In this document: piece by piece, positions 1-11,353 of the stretch | How positions within the stretch are numbered: position 1 is the first letter of the stretch | How the letters are laid out: each line of letters opens with the position of its first letter | Origin: Eutreptiella sp. 'Long Island Sound 2002' | Lineage: Eukaryota > Euglenozoa > Euglenophyceae > Eutreptiales > Eutreptiaceae | DNA: 64,000 nucleotides | NCBI GenBank assembly: GCA_964036045.1 | Contig: OZ038379.1 | Coordinates: forward strand, 121,777,706-121,841,705 | Reading direction: 5' to 3' | The notes under the pieces: model-generated | Told to the model about the DNA's origin: nothing | Databases searched by the model: none | Seen by the model: only the letters and a program-made list of their open reading frames with translations | Translations under genes and position numbers: made by a program

Positions 1-1134
1 CCATGTCCCTGTTAAGGACCACCGCCGCCACCCACCGCCTGTCCAACGCGGACAGGAGGTTGCCCGGCCTCCGCACCCTGAGGAGGGTACCGACGGCGGA
101 CATGAGGGCGCACACGCCACAGTCCTTGGTGTTGCCGGCCGGCTGCTGCACCTGTGCCGCCCGGGCCTCCGCCAGCAGATGCTCTGCACCCGGCCATCCC
201 GCCCTCTGGCCCCTGGGTGCCATGCGCATCGTCCGGACCGCCATGTCCCACGTGTGCGGCCACTGGGGCGGGGCCCCCGACACCACAGGCCGGCCCAGCG
301 GGTCCACGGCCAACCGCATGTCAGGGGCCACGAGGTGGTGGGCCGTCCAGTGCCGCATGTTCGGTGTCTCCAACCGGTCGAGGTACACCGCCTCCGAGCC
401 CCCCAGCTCGACGTACCTCGCAATGAGGAGGGCAGCCGGGGTTTGGTCGTGCCGCTAGCCCTCCCACCCCTCCCTCGGGAGCATCATGGCGTGGGGGGCC
501 AGGCACTGCACCACGTCGGCTGCCAGCGCGACCACGTCGTCGCTGAGCTCCACCCCATGGTCTGCGGCCACCAGGAACTGGTGCCTGGGCTTGGAGTACA
601 GGTGCCCCAGGGCGCCCCGCAGCTCAGCTGGTGGGGGAGAGGCGTCTCCGCAGCCCCGCAGCCATGGGAGTGCGCCCGGGAGATGCCGCCCTGCTCCTCG
701 TGACCAGACAGCGGCCTTAAGGACCGGCAGGTCTCGCCAGACAGCCGTAGCGACCTTATCGCGCCAGGGCTGTGGCTTGTTTGCACCCCACTGGAGGACG
801 GCCATCACAGCATGCGTGGTCAGGGGCTCTGCCGTGAGCTGCAACGCTGTCCCCCCGTCGGTCTCGATCACCGTGCCCCGTGGGGCAGTGAAGACGTGGC
901 CATCGGTCCCACGGACCGCCACCCATCCCTACAAGACCGCCACGGTCTCCCAGCTGGGGTGGCTGGTTCTCCTCGGCAGGACCGCCACCGGCGGGCACGG
1001 GCTGTTGGCGGTCCACACGCGCCATTCCACTTCCACCAGACGCTCGTGACCAGGGGGCCGGTACACCTGGGGCCACGCGTCTGGGAGTTGGCGATGGACA
1101 GCGGTCCACACATCAGCCCCGCCAGCCCGCGTGA
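1..1134 (-). pseudogene. Ulp1-like (C48 family) cysteine protease, C-terminal part, running off the window edge
   Basis: Reading right to left, one frame stays coherent from about 1130 to base 1, broken only by TAG at 929-931 and 455-457. The stretch downstream of the second TAG carries the order expected of a C48 (Ulp1/SENP-like) peptidase: His in MRHWTAHHLV (near 350-320), Asp in RLAVDPLG (near 310-290), then Gln and Cys in VQQPAGNTKDCGVCAL (near 160-110). These fit the His-Asp-Gln-Cys catalytic set of enzymes that cleave ubiquitin-like tags or viral/transposon polyproteins. The part upstream of the first TAG ([10 protein letters not shown], then [10 protein letters not shown]) starts directly out of a (TA)n array, so the N-terminus is missing. 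The 3' end lies outside the window. GC is high, like the neighbouring LINE. Such proteases often ride on large DNA transposons; here no transposase is visible. Family call fairly firm; function and activity unknown. Confidence 0.6.
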
Positions 1135-1165
<31 letters not shown>

Positions 1166-1185
1166 ATATATATACATATATATAT

Positions 1186-1283
<98 letters not shown>

Positions 1284-1367
1284 GTAGATACATATATACA
1301 TATTTGTATATATATATATATATATGTATATGTATATACATATATACATATGTATATACATATATAC

Positions 1368-1440
<73 letters not shown>
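1135..1440. repeat. (TA)n microsatellite with TATG interruptions
   Basis: About 300 bases of alternating TA with scattered TATG/TACA units. It separates the protease fragment from the 3' end of LINE copy A, whose tail on the minus strand ends in three TATGAC units and then this array. All six frames are open over long stretches (Ile-Tyr repeats) for trivial reasons. Confidence 0.97.
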
Positions 1441-1445
<5 letters not shown>

Positions 1446-1458
1446 ATAGTCATAGTCA

Positions 1459-3584
1459 TAACCACTTATCATGCCGTCTACTGGAGTTACCGGGCATCTC
1501 GCGCCCATCGGTGGTTCCTGCCTCGCTGAATCCCGTGGGTCCCAGGGCTGCCTGAGGTGGCCCACAGCATGACGGAGGACCCAGAGGACCGGGGATACCG
1601 GTCAACCAGGCTTTGGGGGCAGTGGCAACTGCAAAGCGTTAGCATTAGCAACGGCGACGGACGCCGGCCCGTTTGTTCGCCGGGGGTAAGGGGGCAAGGC
1701 ACAGCAACGCAGCAGCATTGCAACAAGCAGAAAGCAAGGGCTTCTCTGTCCGGCGCAAAGCGGCAACCAAGGAACAAAGCAGCACGCATGCGGCGAAGCA
1801 AGAGCGGACTCTCCGTCGTTCGCGTACCCCCGCCACCGTGGAGACGTCCATCACCCGTGACCCTACGGAATCCATTGCCAGCTGCGTACTCGTAATTGCC
1901 CACCACCCCTGACTCCACGTATCCCACTGCCAGCACGCAACAACCCGTATATGCATAGCCGGGATTTCTGGGAGGCTCCAGCCTAGCTTGGCCCTCAGCT
2001 TTCATCGCCCCCATGTCCCCACAATGTACGCCGCCGACCCACCGCACCAGTCGCCTAGTATAGTACAGAAACACGGTATCAACTCCACGTCCCCGTGGCC
2101 CTAATCTGCACCCACACCCCAGATATATATCATGCCGGCACTCCATGTCAGGGGCCAGCACCCAATCAGCTTCGAGGCATCCACTCTCCCACGTATAATA
2201 TAACATGAGGGTCTACAGGGGGGACGCCGGCCGCTACACGACGGGAGTGGCGCAACCCGTGAATATCGCTGGCTGGGATTCGGGCTGGTGGGTGCCGTAG
2301 CTTGGTTATCGACCCCCTGTAGGGGTACCCACCAGAGGCTCGCCCCGGGCTGTGGTAACCAGGTGCACCTCATCTGGCCCACATACATTGCCCTGGCGCC
2401 TACCCTTGACCCTTACCTGCACTGATTGGCCAGCTCCCGTGGTTGCGCCTCTTCTGCCACAGCAGCGGCCAGGCCGCAGGTTCGGCCCCCACCGACGACG
2501 TGGCGAGCCTACTTATAGCATTGGCCCGCGCGTCACCCCCCGGACCACTCAGCATGCCGCTCCTCCTCTCTCCCCGCCTCTAGCCGACCGGACTGGCGCC
2601 CCCCAGGAGTAAGTCGCTACAAATGGTGAGGCGACCGCATACTCTTCGCTATGACGCCGCGCAGTACCGCTGTTGCCACGCCGATGCCACCTGCGAGCCG
2701 TCACCACACGCACCACCGCAACCGCAAGGCCATGGTCAGAGGTTAGACTATGTACATGCCCGCGGGCATGGTCCCTCTAGTTTGTTAACGGGGCCAGGGG
2801 ATGCCCCTACGCGCCCCCTGAGTTGTTAGAGGGGTCAGGGGGACATCCCAGTACCGCCATGCATCCCCGCTGCTCCCCCACTGTACGGTACCCCAGTACC
2901 GCCGCGTACCCCCACCGTACGGACCCCAGTACCGCCGCGTATACCCCCAAGACGCCAGTACACCGTCACCTTGCACTCCGCGTGCCCCTCGTGAGTGCTC
3001 CTCCCAGGCTGCCACGCCGTCTCAAGTACGCCCGCCATACAGTCCACCTGACGACCTCGCCGTCGCATCCCTCTACACACACATCACCACTTCCGCGCCG
3101 CTCCCGGGGCCTGCAGGCTGTCCCTGCAACCCCGTGTAACACCCCCAGAGGGCGCCGCAACTCGTGCACCGTAGCGCCGGCAACGATGTCGCCCGCCCCC
3201 AGACAACTCCGTGCGACCCCGGTGTATCCCGAACAACCACTCCCAATACTGCCGTAGCCAGGCCGCCAGTAGAGACCCCGGTGCCATGGGAATACCCTAC
3301 AGGGGTTTGGGCCTTATTACCCTGGTCGGGACGACCCATGACACCTCACTGTTGTATGCGGTGACCCGGGGTAGGCGGGTGAAGCATCCCTGTCCGACCC
3401 TCATGCACGGGGGCAGTACGGCTCACCATCAGGCCGGCACGACCTGTCACATCGCGTTGGCCGTCATACGCCGCCTACCAGTACCGCACAATTAGGCCAT
3501 GAGGGCACTGCTTCTCAGGCGCTACCCCCTCCGCTGCGTCCAGCGTAGGGACGGTAGCAGGTGCACCCACAATTCCTAACCCCA
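1459..3584 (-). other. 3' untranslated region of LINE family 1 copy A
   Basis: No conserved coding frame. It aligns base for base, with substitutions, to 43304-45271 in copy B. It holds a ~33 bp GC-rich minisatellite around 2860-2945 (units with GTACCGCCGCGTAC and CCGTACGG), and several homopolymer-free GC-rich blocks. Short open frames here are not shared in sense between the two copies. A 2 kb 3' UTR is long for a LINE. Confidence 0.7.
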
Positions 3585-6500
3585 TCAATCTGCATCACCC
3601 CCGGCCCCCACCACGCCGTCACCATTTCCTCCGTGATGCCACAACGAGAGTATCCGTGAGTCGCCCTCCAGAGCCGCCCACCACAGCAGTAGGGGCAAGG
3701 CTGCCGACGGCGCTCCAGGGCACCGTACCCCTTCCACTCGGACGCTCTTCAGGCCACCCTGGATTGTCTTCCAGGCACTTGAGGACATCTGTCTAGAGTG
3801 CCGCAGTGCCCACCTCGCCTTAGGCCACCCCCTATCGGCACGCTCCTTACATGTCCCGCATAGTGGGACGGAGGCACATTGATGAACCCAAACTGACGGT
3901 GTCTCCCCGCACCCGTGGCATCGCTGCGGAAGCACAGACCGTGGCGGAACGCAGCTACCATCACAACACTGCGACCACAGGTCTTGCCATACATCGCAGC
4001 ACGCGTCCTGGAGTCCGAGCAAAGCACCCGCCAGTGTGCGTGCTGTGGCACAACTGAGGAGGCTGCGCCTCGCTTCCTCCCACGTGGACACCGGGCGGAG
4101 TATCGGTCGCCCGTCGGGCATCACTGGCAGGCCCGCAATCAGCCGGGGCCACCGCGCAACTTTGGGGCTGTGTGTGCCATGCGCCAGGAGCTCCAAACCG
4201 TAGTCCCGTAGGACCTCTCCGATGACATCAACCCCGTCTTGCCCCGGGCCCCTGGCGGATGCTAGAACCAAGCGTTGTCCTCCCGCCCGAGCCTCAATGA
4301 CCGCCTTGAGGCCCAGGGTGTCAAGGGTGTGACGGGCATCGGCAGCCACGTGGTCGTCCCCCTCTGGCAGAGAGAACATGGCCTCCGTGACGTGGCCTTG
4401 CGCGCCGTCGCCCTGTACCCGTGCCAGCTGCTTGGAGCCCACCAACACTACCATGGACCGCCGCTCCGTGACCGCGGGTATGGCTCGTCGCAGCTGCCGG
4501 TCATACCGCCACAACGTACCCACGTCAAGTACGACAGCCACCGCTAGGATTGGGAGACTGCACAGAGGTCGCTGAAGGACCGGCAGCACCTCGCGAGGCC
4601 AGCCCATGACGTTCCCCACAGCTGGCTGGTTGGCGTACACCTGGAGCCAGGGATCACTCTGGCCGTCAGGGCTTCCCACCATGGTACCACGCACTAGGGC
4701 GCACGATTGCGCCGACACCACGCGGGACCACTCCCTGAATGTCGTGATGTCCCGCGCCACCCAGGAACCGATCCACAGGTCGAAGGCCTGCGCCACCGCC
4801 GCCATCCAGTGAGGGAACAAGGACATGGCCTCTTCATGCGCGATGCACGACCCTGACACCAGCAGTTCGTGCAGCGGTGCCCTCTGAAAGGTTGCCCGCA
4901 GATCGCCGGGGAGGCCGGCAAACGGGTTCCACGGTGGACGCTGCCGGATCCTCCCTGCCGGCGGGCAGAAGGGTGTGTCACCTCGCAGGAACGCGTATAC
5001 CGCCCTCCTTCGATCTTGCATCGGCAGCTGCATGATCTGGGTGAGCCGATGGTTCCTGCGGGCATACACATCTTCCCCAATCTGGACCATGTCCTCCACA
5101 AAGAGCCTGGCCTTGGCAGGGCCCCGGGACGACGCCGCTCGCACCGCAGCGAACAGCCGCTTCAGGTCCCCGGGGACGACACCCGCCATCAGGGATTCAG
5201 TCCACCTGCAGCCGTGCTCCCTCCACGCCACGAACTCCACCGCCCTGTCTGTCAGGGGTAGCTCCGCCGTGAACTCCTCCACACGCTTGCACAGGAGCCC
5301 AGCCACCTCCTCGTCCCGCGCACACAGTAGGCGCATGTGGCCAATGTCCTCCTCCGGCCCCCCACAGAAGATACAGGGGTGGGCCGGTATTGCCATACAC
5401 GTGAGCTTCTGTCTCCACCGTCGCATGACCTGCATGGTGGATAAGCGACCGTCACGTGCCCGCAGCATATTTTTGTGCGTTGGACCGTGGTGTACAGCTC
5501 CCAGCGGCACCGCCTCGCAGGCGCCAGCCAGTGGCGTGTGCGCCCTGGTGCGTGTCGCTAGCGAACGCCACTCCATCTCCCGGACTTGCTGAAGGGCTTG
5601 CATGGATGGCACACGCGGCTCGAGCTCTCTAGTATCCCCCGGCACCAAGAGGATGGCGTGCTCCTTTGGTAGGACGAGATGGATAGGCGGGGCCATTGCA
5701 CGGGCCGCGGCAGAGTCCGGCGCCTCGAGCGGGACTGCCGCCAAGTGCGAGCTCTACCTCACCACCCAGTGGTGCGGCCCGCCAACTCGGCGTGGCCGCA
5801 GCCCCTCCACTATCCAGCTCAGTGCGTGCTGGTTGACCAGATGTGATGTCGGCCCCTTGATGCCACGGTACAGGGCCTCCTGCGCCCTGCGGAGATGCGC
5901 TCCTATGATGGACGCATCCACCACGTGCACCGTGCACGCTGATGGGGGCGTGTGCAGCAGGTAAGCCGCCGCGCCGATGATCTCTGCCTCCGGGACCGTG
6001 CCGTAGATGGCACCCGTCCACGTGGGGATTCCGTGGCTGGCCACCGCCACGTTTGTGGCGTCGTCTGTTTGGGGCGACGCGTCAGACGATGTGACTTTAG
6101 TCGCCACCGGCACCCAGCAGTACCGGTGGGGTTCCAGCCACGCCACGTCGGAGTGGGGGCTCTGCACCATCCTTCCAAGGGACGCCGCACTGGAGGCCGT
6201 GAGCTCCGGGGACAGGACTACCTTCGGCCGATACACCGCATGTGGTCTCCAGGCCAGGTCACATCCACAGACTGACTTGATGGCGTCCAGGGCGGTGGTA
6301 TAATCCGCCCCCCAAACCGTTGCGGAGCAGGAGGGCTGGTACACCACCACAGATCCCTGTTCCACGGCGCCGCCATCACGCAACGACGTGACGGCGACGT
6401 GCGGATCGTGCGGCACATTGGACATCCGAACCACTTCCGGGACCGAGTACTCATCCGGATCCGGGACAGGGCCTGCTGGTAGCAGAAGGACAATTGCCCA

Positions 6501-7493
6501 CTCGCTGCACCCGTGCACCGCCGCGCATGCCCTGGAGAACGCTGGCCGCCCGTGCACAACCCACAGTGGTGACGGGTTTATGCCGCCCCCGGCGTGTGGA
6601 GTGAGTAGGGGGACGGACGCCAGATCGTCTTGCTGCTTGTAACCCTCAAAGACGTCCCCCAACAGAAACAGGAGGGCGGCTAGCGGGACGAACGGCATGG
6701 ATAGCAGCCCCAACGTGTTCTTGCACCAGCCGAGCAGAGCTTCACACCGGAGTACATGTTTCTCCTTCATGGTCGCCATCCCCCTGGGACCGAGGCGCAC
6801 GCCCAAGTATGGTACCGTGCCCTTGGCATGCAAGCATACCCATGGGGCCGCCGTGTTCCCCGGGCTCAGGCACACCATGATCGAATGGATGCGAGCAGTA
6901 TTGGCATAGGCGCATTTGCCGACATTGAGGGACATGCCCATGTCCGTGAGATACCGCGCTATCGCCGCCGCATACTCCAGGAATTGCGGCAGGGAGTGCG
7001 CTATCAACAGGAGGTCATCACAGTACGCCTGCACCAGGGGTGGCACCGCATGGCGAGCATCTCCCCGCGCCTTGCAGGCGAGGCTCCGCAGGAGAGGTTC
7101 TAAGAGGAGGAGGTAGAGCACAGCGCTCTCCGCACTGCCCTGCCGCAGGCCCCTGTGGAGCCGAATGCTCGGCGTCGGGCCGTGCGCGGTGACGATGCGC
7201 ACCAGAGACCCGCAGCTGAGGGTGTGGAGAAGCCTGATGAGCTCTTCCGGGACTCCCATGTGGCGCAGGAGGGGCGCCAGCGCCCGGTGCGGCGCTGTGT
7301 CAAAGGCCTTTGACACATCGAAGGCCAGGACGTGGTTTTCCTCCTGCCCACGCTGCAGCCTGCGCCTGGCCAGGAACACCGGGGCAGCCGCCGTGGAGCC
7401 CGGCATGGCTCCGAACTGCCAGTCCGCAGCCAGTCCCTTGCGTGCCACAACAGCTGTGAACCTCCGCATGAGGGGAGTCATGAGCATTCGCAT
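3585..7493 (-). pseudogene. LINE family 1 ORF2 fragment: reverse transcriptase, RNase H-like domain, zinc knuckle, long C-terminal extension
   Basis: One frame from 7493 to the TGA at 3585-3587, interrupted only by TAG at 5754-5756. RT palm motifs are visible: motif [15 protein letters not shown], motif [14 protein letters not shown], motif C YCDD. The thumb region is missing: after GWCKN the frame jumps to [11 protein letters not shown], a ~902 bp deletion relative to copy B with only GGG-level microhomology, and the frame is kept. Next come an RNase H-like region (Glu in PEAEIIGAA, Asp in HVVDASI), a zf-RVT type CCHC knuckle (CIFCGGPEEDIGHMRLLC, near 5395-5330) and about 550 more residues ending in a Cys cluster C-x2-C-x10-C-x5-C-x2-C near 3900. 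At the TAG, copy B has CAG (Gln). The element is not autonomous: no endonuclease domain and no intact RT. Confidence 0.85.
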
Positions 7494-7539
7494 GTCTTGC
7501 TGTCCCGGCGGTATCGGCTTGTACTGTATACTGTATACT

Positions 7540-7684
<145 letters not shown>

Positions 7685-8864
7685 CTACACCCCTCTCCCC
7701 TTAAATTTAGCTAACAAGCAAGCAACAACAACAACAACACGTCTCCGTGCCGTTTTGGCCATTGCTCCGTCCCAACGCTTCGGATCTTTTGCCGATGTAG
7801 CCATCTTGGAGCCTAGGTGGTGCCCTTGCCAAATCCAAGTTTTGAGCCAAAAACTCACCGGTGGCGGCCCGGGGCGGTGGCGCCACGTCGGGAGGTGCCC
7901 TCCCAAATCTGTGTAGTTTTGGGCCAAAAAGAGCCATTTTTCGCCCAAAACAGCCCTAGTAAGGGTGCAAAACAGCCAAACAAAGGCAAACGGCTGCTAC
8001 ACTGCACGTGCGGCCTGACTTTCTCGTGACGAAGGGACCTTTGGTGCCCTCTAACTCCACGATATGTCCGAGAAACGCCCCAAAAAGGCGCCAACAAGCC
8101 CCAAAATCTGCGCAATGTGCACCAGCACCCCGAAACCAAGAACGGGCCGTATCTTGGGCTACGTGGCTCAAAGTCCGATTCCGAGGGCACCTAGTCCACC
8201 CGCAACCCCCCACTGTTGGTGGTTTCCAAGCCTCAGAATCGCCCAACGAGACACGTAGATCCCCGTACGAGTGGTCACTTGGTGCAGCCGGAGGGCCGGC
8301 CAGCCTACGCACAGTGGGGGCCAACGGTGGGTCCACCAGGGTCCCCGGGGCGAAAAAAATCATTTTTTCCAAAGTTGTTCCTAGACCACTTGGGATGCTC
8401 AAACAAGTGTTTTTAGGCCGTTTTGAGCCCGTGGTGGCGCGTTTTGGGTCATGGAAAATCCCAAAATGCCTTGAAAATGGGCCATTTTGGGACCAACAAT
8501 GGGTCAAAAATGGGTCAAAAACGCGTTTTTCCAAAAGTGATCCTGGACCATTTATGATGCTCAAACCAGTGGTTTTAGCCCATTTTGAGCCCGTGGCGAA
8601 GGGTTTTGGCTCATGGAAAATCCCAAAATGCCTTAAAAATGGGCCATTTTGGGACCAAAAGTGGGTCAAAAATGGGTCAAAAACGCGTTTTTCCAAAAGT
8701 GATCCCGGACCATTTGGGATGCTCAAACAAGTGTTTTTAGCCCGTTTTGAGCCCGTTTTGACCGAGTTTAGCCCCTGCCACCACATGTATGCACCACTTT
8801 GTGCCCTTCGCACGTACCTTAGAGCCGTGTGGTGGAGCCACCTAGAGTTGAGAGAGGGGTGTAG
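7685..8864 (+). mobile_element. Non-autonomous TIR element, copy M1 (complete)
   Basis: Begins CTACACCCCTCTCCC and ends with the inverse complement (GAGAGGGGTGTAG), a ~13-15 bp terminal inverted repeat bordered by TA on both sides. The interior holds recognisable blocks shared by all copies: an AACAAGCAAGC stretch, a GTGCCCTTGCCAAATCC block, a CACGATATGTCCGAGAAACG block, and three ~161 bp tandem units (about 8370-8760). No transposase reading frame is present. TA flanks fit a Tc1/mariner-like (Stowaway-type) target preference; the TIR sequence itself I do not recognise as a named family. Length is large for a MITE. Confidence 0.8.
8370..8760 (+). repeat. ~161 bp tandem repeat inside M1 (three units)
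   Basis: The phrase GGATGCTCAAACAAGTG (or a variant with ATGATGCTCAAACCAGTG) recurs at about 161-162 base spacing, each followed by a CCGTTTTGAGCCCGT block, TGGAAAATCCCAAAATGCC and AAAATGGGTCAAAAA. A period close to 54 codons keeps several frames open for long distances, which makes spurious ORFs on both strands. Confidence 0.85.
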
Positions 8865-8870
8865 ATTAGA

Positions 8871-8871
<1 letters not shown>

Positions 8872-8930
<59 letters not shown>
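8872..8930. repeat. (TA)n microsatellite between M1 and M2
   Basis: About 60 bases of pure TA. M1 ends on one side and the inverted copy M2 begins on the other, so the pair forms a large palindrome-like arrangement. Confidence 0.97.
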
Positions 8931-8932
<2 letters not shown>

Positions 8933-8938
8933 TCCAAT

Positions 8939-9885
8939 CTACACCCCTCTCCCAACTTCAGGTGGCTCCACCACACGGCTCTAAGGTGCGTGCGAAGGGC
9001 ACAAAGTGGTGCATACATGTGGTGGAAGGGGCTAAACTCGGTCAAAACTGGCTCAAAAAGGGCTAAAAACACTCGTTTGAGCATCCCCGATGGTCCGGGA
9101 TCACTTTTGCAAAAACGCGTTTTTGACCCATTTTTGACCCATTTTTGGTCCCAAAATGGCCCATTTTTAAGGCATTTTGGGATTTTCCATGAGCCAAAAC
9201 CCGTTGCCACGGGCTCAAAATGGGCTAAAACCACTTGTTTGAGCATCATAAATGGTGCGGAATCATTTTTGGAAAAACGCGTTTTTGAGCCATTTTTGAC
9301 CCATTGTTGGTCCCAAAACGGCCCATTTTCAAGGCATTTTGGGATTTTCCATGGCCCAAAACGCGTTACCACGGGCTCAAAACGGCCTAAAAACACTTGT
9401 TTGAGCATCCCAAGTGGTCTAGGAACCACTTTGGAAAAAATCATTTTTTACGCCTTGGGGACCCTGGTGGACCCACCGTTGGCCCCCACTGTGCGTGGGC
9501 TGGCCGGCCATCCGGCTGCACCAAGTGACCACTGGAACAGGGGTCTACGTGTCTCGTTGGGCGATTCTGTGACTTGGAAACCATAAAAACTGGGGGGTTT
9601 GCGGTGGACTTGGTGCCCTCTGAATTCGTTTTTGAGCCACGTAGCCCAAGATACGGCCCGTTCTTGGTTTCGGGGTGATGGTGCACATTGCGCAGTTTTT
9701 GGGCTTTTTGGCGCCTTTTTGGGCAGTTTCTCGGACATATCGTGGAGTTGAAGGGCACCAAAGGTCCCTTGGTCACGAGAAAGTCAACCCGCACGTGGAG
9801 TGTAGCAGCCGTTTGCCTTCGTTTGGCTGTTTTGTACCCTTACTAGGGCTGTTTTGGGCGAAAAATGGCTGTTTTGGCTGTTGTT
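8939..9885 (-). mobile_element. TIR element copy M2, truncated at one end
   Basis: Begins CTACACCCCTCTCCC on the plus strand and matches M1 in reverse. Its other terminus is missing: near 9885 the sequence stops inside the AAAATGGCTGTTTTGG block and passes through TATATA straight into M3. About 250 bp of the element are lost. Confidence 0.8.
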
Positions 9886-9893
9886 ATATATTA

Positions 9894-11106
9894 CTACACC
9901 CCTCTCCCCTTAAATCTAGCTAACAAGCAACAACAAGCAAGCAACAACAAGCAAGCAACAACAAGCAAGCAACAACAAGCACTTCTCCACACCGTTTTGG
10001 CCATTGCTCCGCCTCATCGCTCCGGGCTCTACTCTACTCTAGCCATCTTGGAGCCCAGGTGGTGCCCTTGCCAAATCCAAGTTTTGAGCCAAAAACTCAC
10101 CTTTGGCGGCCCGGGGCGGGGGCGCCAAGTTGGGAGGTGCCCTCCCAAACTTGCGCATTTTTGGGCCAAAAACTGCCATTTTTCGCCCAAAACAGCCCCG
10201 AAACCCGGGCGAAACGCCCAAACGAAGGGATACGGTGAGTACACTGCACGTGCGGCTTGACTTCACCGTGTCAAAGAGCTCTCTAGTGCCCTTCAATTCC
10301 ACGATATGTCCGAGAAACGGCCCAAAAAGGCGCCAAAAAGCCCCAAAAACTGCGCAATGTGAACCAGCACCCCGAAACCAAGAATGGGCTGTATCTTGGG
10401 CTACGTGTCTCAAAAACCACTTCCGGGGGCACCTAGTCCACCCGCAACCCCCCACATTTTGTGGTTTCCAAGCCTCAGAATCGCCCAACGAGACACGTAG
10501 ACCCCGGTACCGGTGGTTAGTTGGTGCAGCTGGAGGGCCGGCCAGCCCACGCACAGTGGGGGCCAACGGTGGGTCCACCAGGGTCCCCGGGGCGAAAAAA
10601 ATCATTTTTTCCAAAGTTGTTCCTAGACCACTTGGGATGCTCAAACAAGTGTTTTTAGGCCGTTTTGAGCCTGTGGTGGCGCGTTTTGGGCCTTGGAAAA
10701 TCCCAAAATGCCTTGAAAATGGGCCGTTTTGGGACCAACAATGCGTCAAAAATGGGTCAAAAATGCATTTTTTCAAATATGATCGTGGACCATTTATGAT
10801 GCTCAAACAAGTAGTTTTAGCCCATTTTGAGCCCGTGGCGACGGGTTTTGGCTCATGGAAAATCCCAAAATGCCTTAAAAGTGGGCCATTTTGGGACCAA
10901 AAATGGGTCAAAAATGGGTCAAAAACGCGTTTTTCCAAAAGTGATCGTAGACCATTTGGGATGCTCCAACAAGTGTTTTTAGCCCGTTTTGAGCCCGTTT
11001 TGACCGAGTTTAGCCCCTTCCACCACATGTATGCACCACTTTGTGCCCTTCGCACGTACCTTAGAGCCGTGTGGTGGAGCCACCTAGAGTTGGGAGAGGG
11101 GTGTAG
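9894..11106 (+). mobile_element. TIR element copy M3 (complete)
   Basis: Same orientation and block order as M1, from CTACACCCCTCTCCC at 9894 to GGGAGAGGGGTGTAG at 11106, about 1.21 kb. It has an extended CAACAACAAGCAAG stretch near 9930-9990. TA sequence flanks both ends. Non-coding. Confidence 0.82.
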
Positions 11107-11111
11107 ATTGG

Positions 11112-11347
<236 letters not shown>

Positions 11348-11353
11348 TCTAAT

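Larger units (their letters stand above)
1441..7535 (-). mobile_element. LINE family 1, copy A, 5'-truncated
   Basis: Minus-strand non-LTR retrotransposon with a long ORF2 (7493-3585) and a ~2.1 kb 3' UTR. It matches copy B (36.8-45.3 kb, plus) over its whole length until copy B reaches the N gap, so the two lie in inverted orientation about 30 kb apart. The 5' end stops at about 7535, next to GTATACTGTATACTG and a (TA)n array, at a point that falls inside the RT domain of copy B: a classic 5' truncation. The 3' end is marked by (TATGAC)3 and then (TA)n at 1441-1458, so the tail seems to be a short tandem repeat rather than poly(A). About 900 bp present in copy B (39.28-40.18 kb) are missing here. 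Confidence 0.9.

Noticed and set aside
455-1049. Plus-strand frames over the protease region
   Set aside because: High-GC shadow frames; only the minus frame shows a catalytic-site pattern.
812-1565. Long open frames rich in Ile-Tyr on both strands
   Set aside because: They are translations of the (TA)n array; the same happens at 7.5, 11.1 and 12.7 kb.
8370-8760. CRISPR-like regular repeats
   Set aside because: The repeats are ~161 bp head-to-tail units without unique spacers, in a eukaryotic context.
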